A DNA stretch of 64,000 nucleotides from Prinia subflava (lineage: Eukaryota > Chordata > Aves > Passeriformes > Cisticolidae): assembly GCF_021018805.1 (NCBI RefSeq), contig NC_086254.1:1054001-1118000 (forward strand). The letters are read 5' to 3'. Below are positions 34,370 to 44,434 of the stretch, one piece after another (positions within the stretch are counted from its first letter, which is position 1; every line of letters begins with the position of its first letter). Made by a program: the position numbers and the translations under genes. The notes below the pieces were generated by a model. The model was not told where the DNA came from and made no database searches. It saw only the letters and a program-made list of their open reading frames with translations.

Positions 34370-34810
34370 GTGACGGAAGTTGGGTGAAAGGGAGCAGGAA
34401 TAATTTGCAAGTTCTGCCAACAAAATCTCATTCATTTTTGTTGTTGTTTTTTTCGTCCCCATACCTTGGCAAGACTCTTTCCTGTTTTTCTTTCATTCCA
34501 TGGCAAACGCACAATAGGAACAGGAGGTCAATCACTTGGAATTGTCAATTTATAATTTTACTGACGTTGCCAGTTGCTTTTTCTAAAGACAGTGAGCAGT
34601 GTGTGAAGCACTTGTTGGGTAACAGACATAATTAGATGATTTCTAAATTTCCAAGAGCTTTTAGGTACTCAGCACACTGCTTCCCCAATATCCTGTGGCT
34701 CTGTGCTAATATGCTGAAATGTTTAAGTTGCAGTTAAATCATAATTGTTTAAGTCAAATTGATCCCAGAATTGCCACCCTGCAGATTTGGGGAACAGGAT
34801 ATGAAGGAAA
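34370..34810. promoter_or_regulatory. Candidate conserved non-coding block
   Basis: A complex AT-rich stretch contains GCAATTATGTGACGGAAG, AATTTATAATTTTACTGACG, ACATAATTAGATGATTTC and AAATCATAATTG. The homeodomain-type cores, unique sequence and sharp contrast with its flanks suggest an enhancer. There is no coding signal. Confidence 0.35.
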
Positions 34811-35473
34811 AAAGTAGCATCTGGAGTGGAAGATTCTGTGAAAGAATCTCAGGATGTCAAAAATAGTATTTTTTTCCAAATCCTTCCAGCAAAGCTTAGA
34901 GGATCAACCCGGGTACAGGAGAAGGAATAAGAAATGATTATTACAGATCCAGGAGGTCAGATGAGCATGGCTTGGTGAACAGGGAAAATATGCCTGTGAA
35001 ATATGAGTGAAAGTGAAAGTGAAAATGAGTGAACTTTCAGCTGGGTGGGGATGAAAAAGATGGCTGTAGGGAGGGGAAAAAAGAATATTTGAGTCAAATT
35101 CTGCTGAAGTTGACAGGTCTTTTCCTCTCCCAAAATAATCCCTTCTAGTCTGGGTCAGGAAGCAGTTTGGGATCAGCTGAAGCAGTTTGGATTTGGTGAT
35201 TTCAGATTTAGAGGAATTGCTCACTTGATTTTTTTAAGCAGGTCATTTTAGATTGCATGGGAAGCTCTCCAGTGGGGAGGGTGGAGAGCTGAGCCCGACC
35301 CTAGGCTGGGAACAACCAAGGCAGCAGGGTCTGGAGTTTCCTGGGAAAACCCCAATCCCAGCCCAGCTCCAGGCCCTGTCCATGCTCCCCTTCCCAGGTC
35401 TTCCAGCCACAGTCTGTGTCCTGTTCTTGACCACATGGAAATTGCAGTTTGCAGTCCCAAGGCTCGACTTTGG
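34811..35473. other. Non-coding unique sequence
   Basis: No gene or repeat is recognised. A GTGAAAGTGAAAGTGAAAAT purine-rich repeat (about 35008-35027) resembles the tandem GAAA core bound by interferon regulatory factors. Its significance is unknown. Confidence 0.4.
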
Positions 35474-35935
35474 TGCAGCAGTGAAGCAGAGGCTGGGATG
35501 TGCTGCTGAAGGCAGCTCCTGCTCCTCTGGAAGGGAAGGCTCGAGCCAAGGCTTTTCCCTGGCAGTGGAGTCACCTCCCAGCTCCCACCGTGTCTTTGGG
35601 GGTTCCCTCATGTTTTCCTGCTGCTGCCTTGCCCTCTGTGAATCATTGGCTATTCACTGTGCATGGAGAAACCCCCAAATTCCCAAATTCCTGCCTGTTT
35701 TTCCCAGTGGGATGAGATGTGTGAGCTCTGTGCTCTGTCCTAGGGATATCCAGGCATTTCCTGTACCTGGAGCAGGAGCAGCTCCTGATTTCTGACTGCT
35801 GCAGTCCAGCCCTGCTCTCTGCTGTTCCCTGTCCCAGAGCCTGGGGCACAGGTGCCCTCCTGCCACTTGAGTGGCTGCACCCAGAGTGGCTCAGAGTGGC
35901 CCAGGGCACCAGGGCCACCTCCTCCTCCCTGGGCA
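35474..35935 (+). repeat. Duplicated segment, copy 2 (likely derived)
   Basis: Direct copy of 31236-31697, with T at 35868 and 35897 where copy 1 has CpG cytosines. Neither flank resembles the flanks of copy 1. The right end stops 26 or so bases into what is CR1 sequence in copy 1. I see no target-site duplication and no A-tail, so a DNA-level duplication is more likely than retroposition. Confidence 0.95.
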
Positions 35936-37069
35936 CCTCTGGGCTCTGGTGAGCTTGCCCCTTCTGGGCAGAACTTCCTGGCTTTTATCAACTCCCAGGA
36001 AATGAGGAGGTTCTCACCAGTCCCCATCCTCTGTTGGGTTTGGGTTTCTGCACTGGATGAAAGCCTCATAGGGATCTGGGACTGAATCAAGATGAACTTT
36101 AGGTTCTGCTAACACCATCAAGAGAGTGAGGAGATCATTTGTATGATCCATTAATGATCCCTGGAGGGGCTGGAGGTGGCTGGGGGGCTTTGCCTGATGT
36201 GAGCTGTGGGTTGCATCTCAGGAATATTCTGTACACACCTGTGTGTCCCAGCCACAGCCTCACCTTTACCTCTTGCCCAGCCTGGATCCCACCTGGAAAC
36301 ATCAGGGAGCATCAAAGGCACCACTGTGGTGTGGAGAGGAGAGCTCGTGGAACCCACATCCTTCCATCCCCACAGGAACAGAGCCACAGACAGCCTTCCC
36401 ACCTTCTGTCCAGGTGCCAAGGGCCTTCCTTCAGCCTGTTCCTCAAGTGAGAGGGCAGCTCAGGCATTCAGGATTAAATCCTGGCATGGAGGTACCTGCA
36501 AGCCCTGTTGGACATCTTGGAAGTGACCTGTGAATGGAGGTGTTTTGGGATGAAGGGTACAAAGATCCACTGTCTCCCTCCCCTCCTCTCTGCACTTGTC
36601 CAACCCTCTCTCGTATCAGTGATCCTCTCCACCATCCTCTGCCTCTTCTGGAAAGAAAAATGAGATGTGAAAGAAGCACTGGGGGGAAAGTGGGAATGCA
36701 GCTGTCTCAGCATCAGTCCAAGCCTTATCCTTTCTGGCTTGTCAGCAGGAGCTGTGGCGTGAGGGAGCCCTGAGCCCCAGCCAGCCCCAGTACCTGCTCC
36801 CAGCCCCTTCTCCAGAGGTGAAGTCTGGAGCAGCTGCTCATTTTCATTTAAGCTGTGGGGTTTGGGCTATTAATAAGCCTGGAAAATAACCACATGTTCC
36901 CTGAATTATGTAACAGATGTTAAATTCCCCAAGCTGAAGAGGTGTCAGCCTGATGGAAGAAGTGATGTGAGGACCTTTCTTTTTCCTTGGAGCTGGGTTT
37001 CTCCTCTTATGAGCAGAATTGATTATCTGCCAGTGGAGAGAAAAGAAAGTGGTGTCACCCCCGGCCTGG
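35936..37069. other. Non-coding unique sequence
   Basis: No gene is recognised. The AT-richer interval 36840-36930 contains TATTAATAAGCC and ATTATGTAACAG and is non-repetitive. Confidence 0.45.
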
Positions 37070-37300
37070 ACCCAGCCCCACCTCGCTCCGTGCCTGTGTT
37101 TGTGCTCCTCCCGCCTCTCCCCAGCGGCGCATTTCGGAGACAAGTGTCACCCAAACGCCTCGGAGGATGTGCCGAGAGCAGCGCGGCTCCGTGAGTCACC
37201 GCCGGCGCCCCTGCACTGGCACGGGCAGCGAGCAGGAGGAGAGGGAACCCGGGGCCAGGAGCCCGCAGTGCCGGGCCAGCGAGGGGCTGGGCGGAAAATG
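37070..37300. promoter_or_regulatory. Small CpG-rich patch
   Basis: CG dinucleotides cluster here (for example GCGGCGCATTTCGGAG at 37123-37138 and CACCGCCGGCGCCCC at 37197-37211). A donor-like GTGAGT follows GGCTCC at about 37191. It could be a minor promoter, but I see no conserved exon. Confidence 0.3.
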
Positions 37301-37594
37301 CCTTCCCAATTAACCCTGTCAGGGACACCGAGGTGTTCACAGCCTCGCTGGGGTGCTGTGAGATGGGCTGGAGGTGAGGATAGAGGAGGTGTGTCAGGGG
37401 GTTAAAAAGGGATTCACTCAGTCTTCTCTTCGATAATTTTTACTTTTAGGGTTGTTGTTCCTGATCTTCCACTCTCCCAGAGTGAGTCCTCATGGGGAAA
37501 GGTCCTCAGCAGTTCAGGGTGGTGTTTACCCACGACGGAGCTCTTCCTAATACCCCTGCCGTGGCACCTGGCATAAAGATTGAGGCCACACCTT

Positions 37595-37970
37595 GAGCAT
37601 GAGGCACCTCCAGTCCTGTGTCCAGTTCTGGGCTGCTCCAAGGACAGACCCTGTGGGGCTGGAGCGTGTCCAGGGAAGGGAATGGAGCTAGGAAGGGTCT
37701 GGAGCCCCAGGAGCAGCTGAGGGAGCTGGGAAAGGGGCTCAGCCTCGAGAAAAGGAGGCTCAGGGGGACCTTGTGGCTCTGCACAACTCCTGAAAGGAGG
37801 GGACAGCTGGAGGCTGCCCACGGAGGTTTGGAGTACCCATCCCTGGAGGTGCCCAGAAAAGGCCTGGGTGTGGCACTGGGTGCTCTGGGCTGGGGACAAG
37901 GCGGGGATGGGGCACAGCCTGGGCTTTATCCTGGAGATCTTTTCCGAGCTCAGTGATCCTGGGATTGGAA
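37595..37970 (+). mobile_element. CR1 LINE 3' fragment
   Basis: Plus-strand CR1 includes 'gtgtccagttctgggctgct', 'ggagctgggaaaggggctca', 'gcctcgagaaaaggaggctc', 'tgcacaactcctgaaaggag', 'ccatccctggaggtgcccag' and 'cctggagatcttttccgagc'. There is an internal deletion after the 'ggacagctgg' segment compared with the copy at 47450. Confidence 0.92.
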
Positions 37971-38639
37971 GGTGGAGGGGAGCTGTCAGCAGCTGCATGA
38001 AACAGGTGAGCAGTCCCTTGAGAGAGCTCTCAAGGGGGATGGGGATTTGGGACCCGGGGCCCAGGGGTGCCACATTCCCTGTGGGTACAGATAACACAGC
38101 GAGACAGAAATCAGAGGCACAGGGGCGGCTGCGCGCCAGGAGGAGCCGGTGGCTGCGCCCTCCCGGGGGTGGCTCTGCTCAGACCCTCATTTCTGATCTG
38201 CTCCTGTTTCTCACCCGCTGGCAGGACAGCGGGGAGCCCGTGCTCAGCACCGCGCCCATTCCGCTCGGGAACGCGGCTCAGGCACGGCCGGGGACGGGGA
38301 CAGGTCCTGCTGCGTGTGGCCGTGTGCCGCCACCGCCACCGGTAATGGCACTGCAGGGAACGGCCCTCCTGCATTCCTCCCTCTTTTTTCACATCCTGCA
38401 CGAGGCAGGGACAGAAATGAAGTGACTCCCTGCTAGGTGTGGAATTCAGCAGGATTTAGGAGGCACAGGGAATCTCCCGAGCACAGATATCTAATCCGGA
38501 CAGGCTGTCACAAGGCTGGATCCCCCAGTCAAAGAATTCATTGTTGGACACTCGGCAGTAAAAAAGAAACATGGAGGGGAGCAGGGGACTGGATTTGGGG
38601 TGGTTTCCCCAATTCTGCCCAGTTCCCCTTCCCTTGTCC

Positions 38640-38770
38640 TTCAGGAGCAGTTGACAGCCGTGCACTCGGTGTTATTCACTGCTCACCACTGATTAATGGG
38701 CTGCTAATGGCATTACTTATTTCATTATCCAATCTGCAAGATCAGTCATTATCCTGGGAAAAGGAAAGTC
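38640..38770. promoter_or_regulatory. Candidate homeodomain-site cluster
   Basis: Within about 65 bases (38690-38752) there are at least five ATTA/TAAT cores: GATTAATGGG, GCTAATGG, CATTACTT, TTCATTATCC and TCATTATCC. The sequence is unique, and the cluster lies about 1.5 kb upstream of the CALN1 promoter region. Enhancer function is inferred. Confidence 0.3.
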
Positions 38771-39013
38771 CATTTCTTACTGGCATTAAGTGGTTGGCTG
38801 GCAGGGTAAAGTGCAAGGTTCACATTTAGGAAGAGGAGCAAGAAGAAAATTTCTTTTCAGGAGGAAAACTTGCACTGAAACTCATCTCCAAGTTTGTATC
38901 ACCCAAAGAGCGGAGCTCAGGTATCAGAGGAGGTGTTGCAAATCACAAAGAAGTATCCCAAGAAATAAGGACTGGATCAAGATGACCTCAGAGAGCTAGG
39001 ATAACAGTGCTGG

Positions 39014-39050
39014 TAGTAATAATAATCATAATTATAAATAATAATAATAC
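39014..39050 (+). repeat. (TAA)n-type microsatellite
   Basis: An imperfect run of AAT/TAA triplets at the edge of the CpG-rich CALN1 upstream region. Simple sequence only. Confidence 0.85.
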
Positions 39051-40150
39051 ACCTTGGAGGTCTGGGTCAGAGCTCAGGTGCTTGAGGTGTTGTGCAATTG
39101 CAGGCAAAGAAAGTGCTGCTTCCAATTCTGCTTCCACCAAAAGGAGGAGCGAGGCCAGCTGGCGAGTGACAGATGGGCAGGGGACAGCAGGGAGGGGACA
39201 GGCCCGGGGCCCCGGCAGGACCGCGGCTGGCGCGGGGCCGGTGTCAGGAAGGACAACGACGGGCATGAAGGGGGCACCCGGGGCACCGGGACCAGCAAAG
39301 GGCAGGGAACAAAGAGCCTGCCAGGTCACAGGGGGAGCCTGGCCGAGGATCAGAGCCTCACGGACTGTCCTGAGTGACAAAGACCCGCAAGGATCGTGGG
39401 AGTCCAGCCCCTGGCCCTGCACAGGACAGTCCCTAAACCACGCCACGTGCCCGTGAGCATTGTTCAAACGCTCACTGCCTCACGGTGATATCCCAAAAGG
39501 AATGGGGACGGGGGCAGCCAGGTCCGAGCCACCAGGGGCCCTGGCATGGCCACGCTGGCCCGTCCTGGCCGCAGGGAGGAAGGAGAGCTGTGCCCGTGGG
39601 CTGGGAGCGGCCACGGGGCCCCGTGGGGACGGGCAGGATCTCGGTGACACGGCACAGAGGGCTTGGAGGGTTTGTGTGTCACGGCTGGAGAGGTGACACT
39701 GGTGAGGGGACACCCTGGGGGTCCCTGTGGTGTCCTGCAGGGACACCTGGCAATGACAGGGAAAGGTGCAGGGGTGGCCGTGGCCGGCGCATCCCGGGAT
39801 CCCCTCCCGGTGCCACCTCCTGCACGGAGGTGCAGCCGCTGCGGGGACCGAGCGCGGCACTCAGGCTGGCTCTGGTGGCAGCGGGCTCCTGGCCGGGGGC
39901 ACCGTGTGGGTGTGCGGAGGAGCCTTCCCAGCCTCTGCCCGGCGCTTCCGAGGAACGCGTGTGGAAGCAGCGGGTCTGAGCTCTCCCAGCCCGGGCTGCA
40001 GCCGCAGCCAGCCCCGGCCCTTCCCTGTGCTCTGCACTGCCAGCCCGTGAGCCCGTGGCTGGTGCCCCGGGAGGAGCGGGGCCGTGCCCAGGGCGCACTG
40101 TTCCCGCGGCACTGCGCATTCCCCGCAAGCCCCCTTTTATTGGGAACTGA

Positions 40151-40167
40151 ACATCTGTTCCAGATGT
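40151..40167. promoter_or_regulatory. Inverted pair of CATCTG/CAGATG E-boxes
   Basis: ACATCTG-TTC-CAGATGT is a perfect 7-base inverted repeat with a three-base spacer. CAGATG is the core preferred by proneural bHLH factors of the NeuroD/Atoh type, which fits a neuron-enriched gene. It lies about 60 bases before the TATA-like element and 195 before the ATG. Confidence 0.5.
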
Positions 40168-40225
40168 GGCCGCTCGGTGCCGCATTGTTGTCCCGCTCCC
40201 CGGCATGAATTATTGAGAGCCGGGC

Positions 40226-40235
40226 TTTAAATAAA
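40226..40235 (+). promoter_or_regulatory. TATA-like element
   Basis: TTTAAATAAA is the only AT-rich island in the promoter core and is followed by GC-rich leader sequence. A start near 40255-40265 would be expected from its position. Confidence 0.4.
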
Positions 40236-40315
40236 TGATAAAGGCTGGCCGTGCGTGCGCTGAAGTTTGTGTCGCTCCTCGCCCGCAGAGTCGCGCTCCG
40301 GGCTCGCCCGGCCCC

Positions 40316-40405
40316 ATGATGAGCTCGCCCAGCGCCCGGGCCCCGCCGAGTCGCCTGCCTGATGGGGCTGATCCGGGAGCCGGCAGAGGGGCAGCCCAAG
40401 CATGA
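40316..40405 (+). CDS. Upstream ORF overlapping the CALN1 start
   Basis: Tandem ATGs at 40316 and 40319 open a 29-codon frame (MMSSPSARAPPSRL...) that ends at TGA 40403-40405, 41 bases past the CALN1 ATG at 40362 and in another frame. The second ATG has A at -3, so it may be recognised. A scanning ribosome that used it would bypass the main start, so translation of the long CALN1 form may be held low. Whether the transcript includes these ATGs depends on the unmapped transcription start. Confidence 0.4.
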   Translation: MMSSPSARAPPSRLPDGADPGAGRGAAQA

Positions 40406-40483
40406 AGGTGGCCGCGGGGATGAGTCTCCCGGCGAGAAGGAGGAGCCGCCGCAGCGGAGCAGGCAACCAGAGTTCCCCTCCTG
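40362..40483 (+). CDS. CALN1: CALN1 first coding exon, long amino terminus
   Basis: ATG 40362 opens 40 codons plus TG. The peptide starts MGLIREPAEG and ends EEPPQRSRQPEFPS. It closely resembles, in length (one residue longer), spacing and motifs, the amino-terminal extension of the long mammalian calneuron-1 isoform, which as I recall it also has EEPP, then P-D-F-P-T-W-E-K before the internal methionine. Joining TG to the G that opens the exon at 62186 gives W-E-K-M-P-F-H-H, as in that isoform. The region is hydrophilic, low-complexity, without domains or signal peptide, and would be cytosolic. The donor is GCAAGT at 40484, a GC-type site. The overlapping ORF at 40316-40405 may reduce use of this ATG. 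The start of the exon (5' UTR) is not determined. Confidence 0.88.
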
Positions 40484-40783
40484 GCAAGTGCTTTTCTCCT
40501 CTCCATCCCTTCCCGGCGGTGCGAGGGAGGGAGGGAGGCTGCTGCTCCCGAGGGTGGGCGTGGGGACACCGCGGGTGGGGGGAATGTCGCGGCCGGGAGG
40601 AAGCCCGGGTCAAACCCTGGAGCAGAACCCCGCCCCAGGCGCTGCTGAACGCAGACGAGCCCTCGGCATCTCCCCGAGGGCAAAGGGACTCTGGGCTGGA
40701 GCCAAAGGTGGGTCCAAACCGGGCCAGCCCCTCCTTTCCTGCTGCCTCGTGCCTGGGAAGTCCGAGTGGAATTCTGGAAGCCT

Positions 40784-41643
40784 GGTAGCCTTGGAAATTG
40801 ATTTTTTTTATTATTATTACTTTTCTTTCTTCACCATTTTGAAAAATGGCTTGACTCACAGTTGCATGAGGCTGTGGGACTCACAGCAGACCATCTGTTT
40901 CAGCTGTTAACAGTCATTAATTCTTTCGTATTTTTTGCTACTTTCGAGACACTTTGGGGGAAAAAAAAATGTTCTGGATGGCATTGAAGGAGTTCAAAGT
41001 CACTAACATATTTTTCTCTGAGAAACAATGTGCCATGAATGCAGTTGTTCTAAAAGAAATATGTTTTTATTGGCTTTCTAAATGGGGAATTTGTCTCCTG
41101 TGGCCATGCAGGAGGACACGGTGTTTATCTCCTTTTTGCCATATATTTGGCTCATACCTGCACTGCAATCCATAGACTGAGCAGGGTTTTTCTGGGTTGA
41201 ATCTATTGCAGAAAGACTTTTATTTAAAAAAAATACAGTGAGATTTTTCTCTGAAGCCACTGCATTTCTGGGCCCAAGCACTCAGTGATTAAGTCAGCTG
41301 GATTGCCCCAGTGCTGCTGCTCAGGGCCTGGAAAAGGCCTCCCTCCTGGGACAGGTGCTCATCTGGCCCAGTAAATAATGGAATAAGCCCATCCCATTGT
41401 CACTGTCCCCCAGCCTGGGCACACTGACCCTCCTGCCTGGTGTTCCCCGAGCCAGCTCCTCCAGAGGGGCTGTTCTGATCCCCTGGCCAGGCAATCCAGC
41501 TGTCCTGTTCTTCAGCCGAGGTGTGCTCCCTGCCTGCTCCAGCAGTGCCTTCATCCAGGCTTGGGATGCCCTTTTGGGGTTCACCCCAAAGCCCCCCTGC
41601 AGGTTTCCCTGGGCTTCATGGAAAGTTTTAGATGCAATAACAA
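40784..41643. other. Intronic unique sequence, partly AT-rich
   Basis: From 40795 to 41260 the sequence is AT-rich, unique and non-coding (for example ATTATTATTACTTTTC at about 40811-40826). It then returns to GC-rich sequence without features. Confidence 0.45.
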
Positions 41644-41647
41644 CAGC

Positions 41648-41675
41648 AAAAAAAAAAAAAAAAAAACCAAAAAAA
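41648..41675 (+). repeat. Poly(A) tract
   Basis: Nineteen A bases are followed by CC and seven A. It sits just before a plus-strand CR1 and is not that element's tail, because CR1 elements end in short 3' repeats rather than poly(A). Confidence 0.95.
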
Positions 41676-41689
41676 CCTTGGGTTTAGCA

Positions 41690-41977
41690 TGGAGTGCCAG
41701 GACACAGGGAATTGGTTTAATCGCCAGAGGGCAGGGATGGATGGGATATTGGGAAGGAATTGTTCCCTGGGAGGGTGGGCAGGCCCTGGCACAGGGTGCC
41801 CAGAGCAGCTGTGGCTGCCCCTGGATCCCTGGCAGTGCCCAAGGCCAGGTTGGACATTGGGGCTGCGGGCAGCCTGGAGACAGTGGGAGGTGTCCCTGCC
41901 CATGGAGGGGTGGCACTGGATGGGATTTAGGGTCCTTCCAACCCAGCCCATTCCAGGATTCTCTGATTCCATGATTT
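41690..41977 (+). mobile_element. CR1 LINE 3' end
   Basis: Plus-strand CR1 containing 'ccctggcacagggtgcccag', 'ctggatccctggcagtgccc', 'aaggccaggttggacattgg', 'gatgggatttagggtccttc', 'caacccagcccattccagg' and the end 'attctctgattccatgattt'. This subfamily recurs at 61680-61855 and, in reverse, at 15278, 44435 and 59445. Confidence 0.93.
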
Positions 41978-42765
41978 AAGGAAATGGAAAGAGAGGGTGC
42001 AGTACCTTGGGAACACAAGGTTGGGAGGTGGTTGCAGCTCCTCCAGGGGAGCCCTTTGTGCCACCATGAGGCCGTGGGGTGGGGATGGCAGAGCAGAGAG
42101 CTCCGGGCTCATGTTGGACAGCTTTTGGTCTGTGTCAGGAGGTAAAACACAGCCAGAGCTGCTCCTGGGGCTGCTGCTGAGGAAAGCAGAGCAGAAGGGC
42201 CCTGCCCTGCCAGTGACACCCGGGAGGGGACAGCCAGGAGCCTGGGAGGGGACAGCCAGGAGCCGTGGAGCACTTCCAGCCATCCATTAGGACTGCGGCT
42301 CTCAGCGGAATTACAAATGTGGCCTGGAAAGGCTCCCTGGAGCTGGCCTGGGAGCCCTGCCCGGGGCTGGCTGGGGCAGCAGGTCCTTGGCAGTGCCTCC
42401 GGGGCCGTGCTGGAGCTGAGCCCACTTTGTGGCACCGAGGGACATGTGGGGAAAGGGCGTGGCACAGGATGGCAAACCCCAAATACCCCCATGGGGCAAA
42501 GCAGAGTCCGTAGGACATGCCCTGAGAGCTCAGCTCAGGTCTGGATGGTCCCAAACTCCAGGGATGGACTGGGGCCACCTCCTGATCTTTGCCAGGACAT
42601 CCCTGGGTCTCTGCTCTCCTTCCTGAGCAGGGGCTGTGCCCCGAGTGCTGGAGGACAGCCAGGCCATGCTCGCCAGCAGAAGGTGCAGGAATTCACATCT
42701 GGAGCCTTGGAGACGTTTGGGGCCAGTGTGGTTTTCATTTGAGGCCTTTCCGTTCTCCATTGACT

Positions 42766-42841
42766 TAATTAAATTAAAAAAAAAAAGAAAAAAAAAAAAA
42801 AGCAGGCAGGATTGTGTGGTTTTCTTTCCCTTTTTTTTTTT
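42766..42841. repeat. A-rich and T-rich simple tracts
   Basis: An A-rich run (42766-42801) and a T-run (42831-42841) lie 30 bases apart in opposite sense. Together they could fold back on each other, but no element between them is recognised. Confidence 0.85.
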
Positions 42842-44434
42842 CTGATCAGATGCCTGGCTCGGAGTGCTACAGAGCCAATTTTCATTTTGAAATTTCCTTT
42901 CATTTTAAAGCTCCCCGCAAGAATTTGGAGCTGCAAACCAAAATGAGGAGGTGTCAGACTTCACAAACCAACCCAACCCCAAACCTATTCATTAACTCAA
43001 AAAGCATCTTCTGTTTTGTCAATTTTCTGGAAAAAAAAAATCAACTTCTTCTTTTTCAAAAAAAACCATTGCTTTTTAAAAAAAAAACCAAACCTGAATT
43101 AAGCAGAAATACTCCTCATGATTTGCTGCAGTGGAGAGAAATGGGGGTTGGCTCTTGGCTGAGGGCTGCTTTCCCCCTTTGCCCTTCCTGTTGCCAGCCT
43201 GTGCCATGGGACACAGAATTTCTGGGCCATAGATGGAGATTTCCAGTTTCACAAGGATGATTTGAGATCTTGGGGCCCCCATTTGTTCCTGATGCCCCAA
43301 TGTTTGTTAGTTTTCCTTGTATCCAGCCTCCTCCTCCTCCCTCCAGGAGCTCAGAGCTTGGTGCTCTGAGACCCCGAGAGACCTCACAGGGCACAGCCTG
43401 AATATCCCTGCCTGCTCCCAGATCCGTGAGGAAAGGGAAGGAGATTTCTCCCCAGCAGGAAATTTGCCCATTAACACCCCAGACACCAAAGTCTCAATGG
43501 AGCTCTTCCCTCGGAACCAGCTCAGATGCCTCTCCCTGGTGGGAAGTCTAAAAATAAGCATATTCTCCACAAACAGCTTAAAGATGTTGAAAATGAAAAG
43601 CAACAAAGGCTGGAGAATGGATGAGTCACTAAATTACAGGGCTATCTTTCGAAGAGCAAAACAAACACACAGTCCCCCAGCCCTGGCTGCTGAGATTCAT
43701 CATGGATTTGGGGCTGGGCTGGGGCTCTTTGCCCTTTGCAGGCCCTCAGCTGAGTCCTGTGGGCTCTGAAGGGTGAAACCTTATCCAGCTCTGCTCCACT
43801 CTGTGCCAGAGCTGCTGTGAATATCGAGAGCAAAGCCAGCCTGCCCAGCAGCATGAGCAGGAGGTGCTGTTCTCTCCCACATGGGCGTTGCTGGGAGTTT
43901 TTTGGGATAACCCCCCTCACACGAGCTCCCGGGATGAGGAGCCTTCCTGCAAGGGGTGTAAGCAAAAATTCCTGTCCCCACAACGTGGCCCCAAGGAAGC
44001 CACAAGTGTTTGGAGTCTCAGCTGGGAAAGGATCTCTGTGGGTGTCACTGTATGTCTGCACCTTCATCTGGGTGAGAGGACACAATTAAAGGAACTCTGG
44101 GTTTGGGATTTTCCCTCTCCCTCGAGGTCTCCTTTCAATGAGCTCCACCAGGGTGGACTCTGTTGCAAAGCTGCAGCTTTTTTAACATTTGCAGATGAGC
44201 TTGAATCAAAATGCTGGCATTTGAGGCAGCAGGAAAGGGGCTGGCCTGGTGCCAAACCTGTGCCTACATCCGATGTTTGCAGCCAGCCCCAGGCTCTGGA
44301 GAGGCTGGAATGAGCCCTTGGATCCCAGCAGATGGTGGGGCTGGAGGTGCTGGTGTGCCAGCCCTGCTGCTGGGCTCTGGGGTGCCCTCCCAGGGGCCTG
44401 CAGGGCTGCAGGGAGTCCCTTTCTGCCCAGGATG
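42842..44434. other. Intronic sequence, no gene seen
   Basis: Additional A-rich patches at 43028-43095 are followed by unique GC-moderate sequence. No exon, RNA or clear repeat is recognised. Confidence 0.45.

Larger units (their letters stand above)
39150..40780 (+). promoter_or_regulatory. CALN1: CALN1 CpG-rich promoter region
   Basis: CG dinucleotides are dense through most of this interval, which contains the CALN1 first coding exon. Upstream of the exon are, in order, TGCGCA (half of an NRF1 palindrome, about 40113-40118), an inverted CCAAT box ATTGG (40139-40143), a perfect E-box inverted repeat (40151-40167) and a TATA-like TTTAAATAAA (40226-40235). By usual spacing, transcription could begin near 40255-40265, giving a leader of about 100 bases. 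All spacing-based claims are inference. Confidence 0.65.

Noticed and set aside
31236..35935. The 462-bp copies as the two LTRs of a retrovirus (they begin TG and end CA)
   Set aside because: The 3.8 kb between them holds CR1 fragments in both orientations and unique AT-rich sequence, with no gag, pol, env, primer-binding site or polypurine tract. There is no target-site duplication, and no TATA/poly(A) signal order is seen in the copies.
39464..40399. 311-codon minus-strand open frame over the CALN1 promoter
   Set aside because: Arginine-, proline- and alanine-rich composition, no domain, and it lies antisense to a CpG-rich promoter, where long stop-free frames are expected by chance.
40484..40490. 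GT at 40488 as the donor of the first CALN1 exon
   Set aside because: It leaves phase 0, so the exon at 62186 would be read G-E-D-A-I-P-P instead of E-K-M-P-F-H-H. The GC donor four bases earlier restores the conserved junction.
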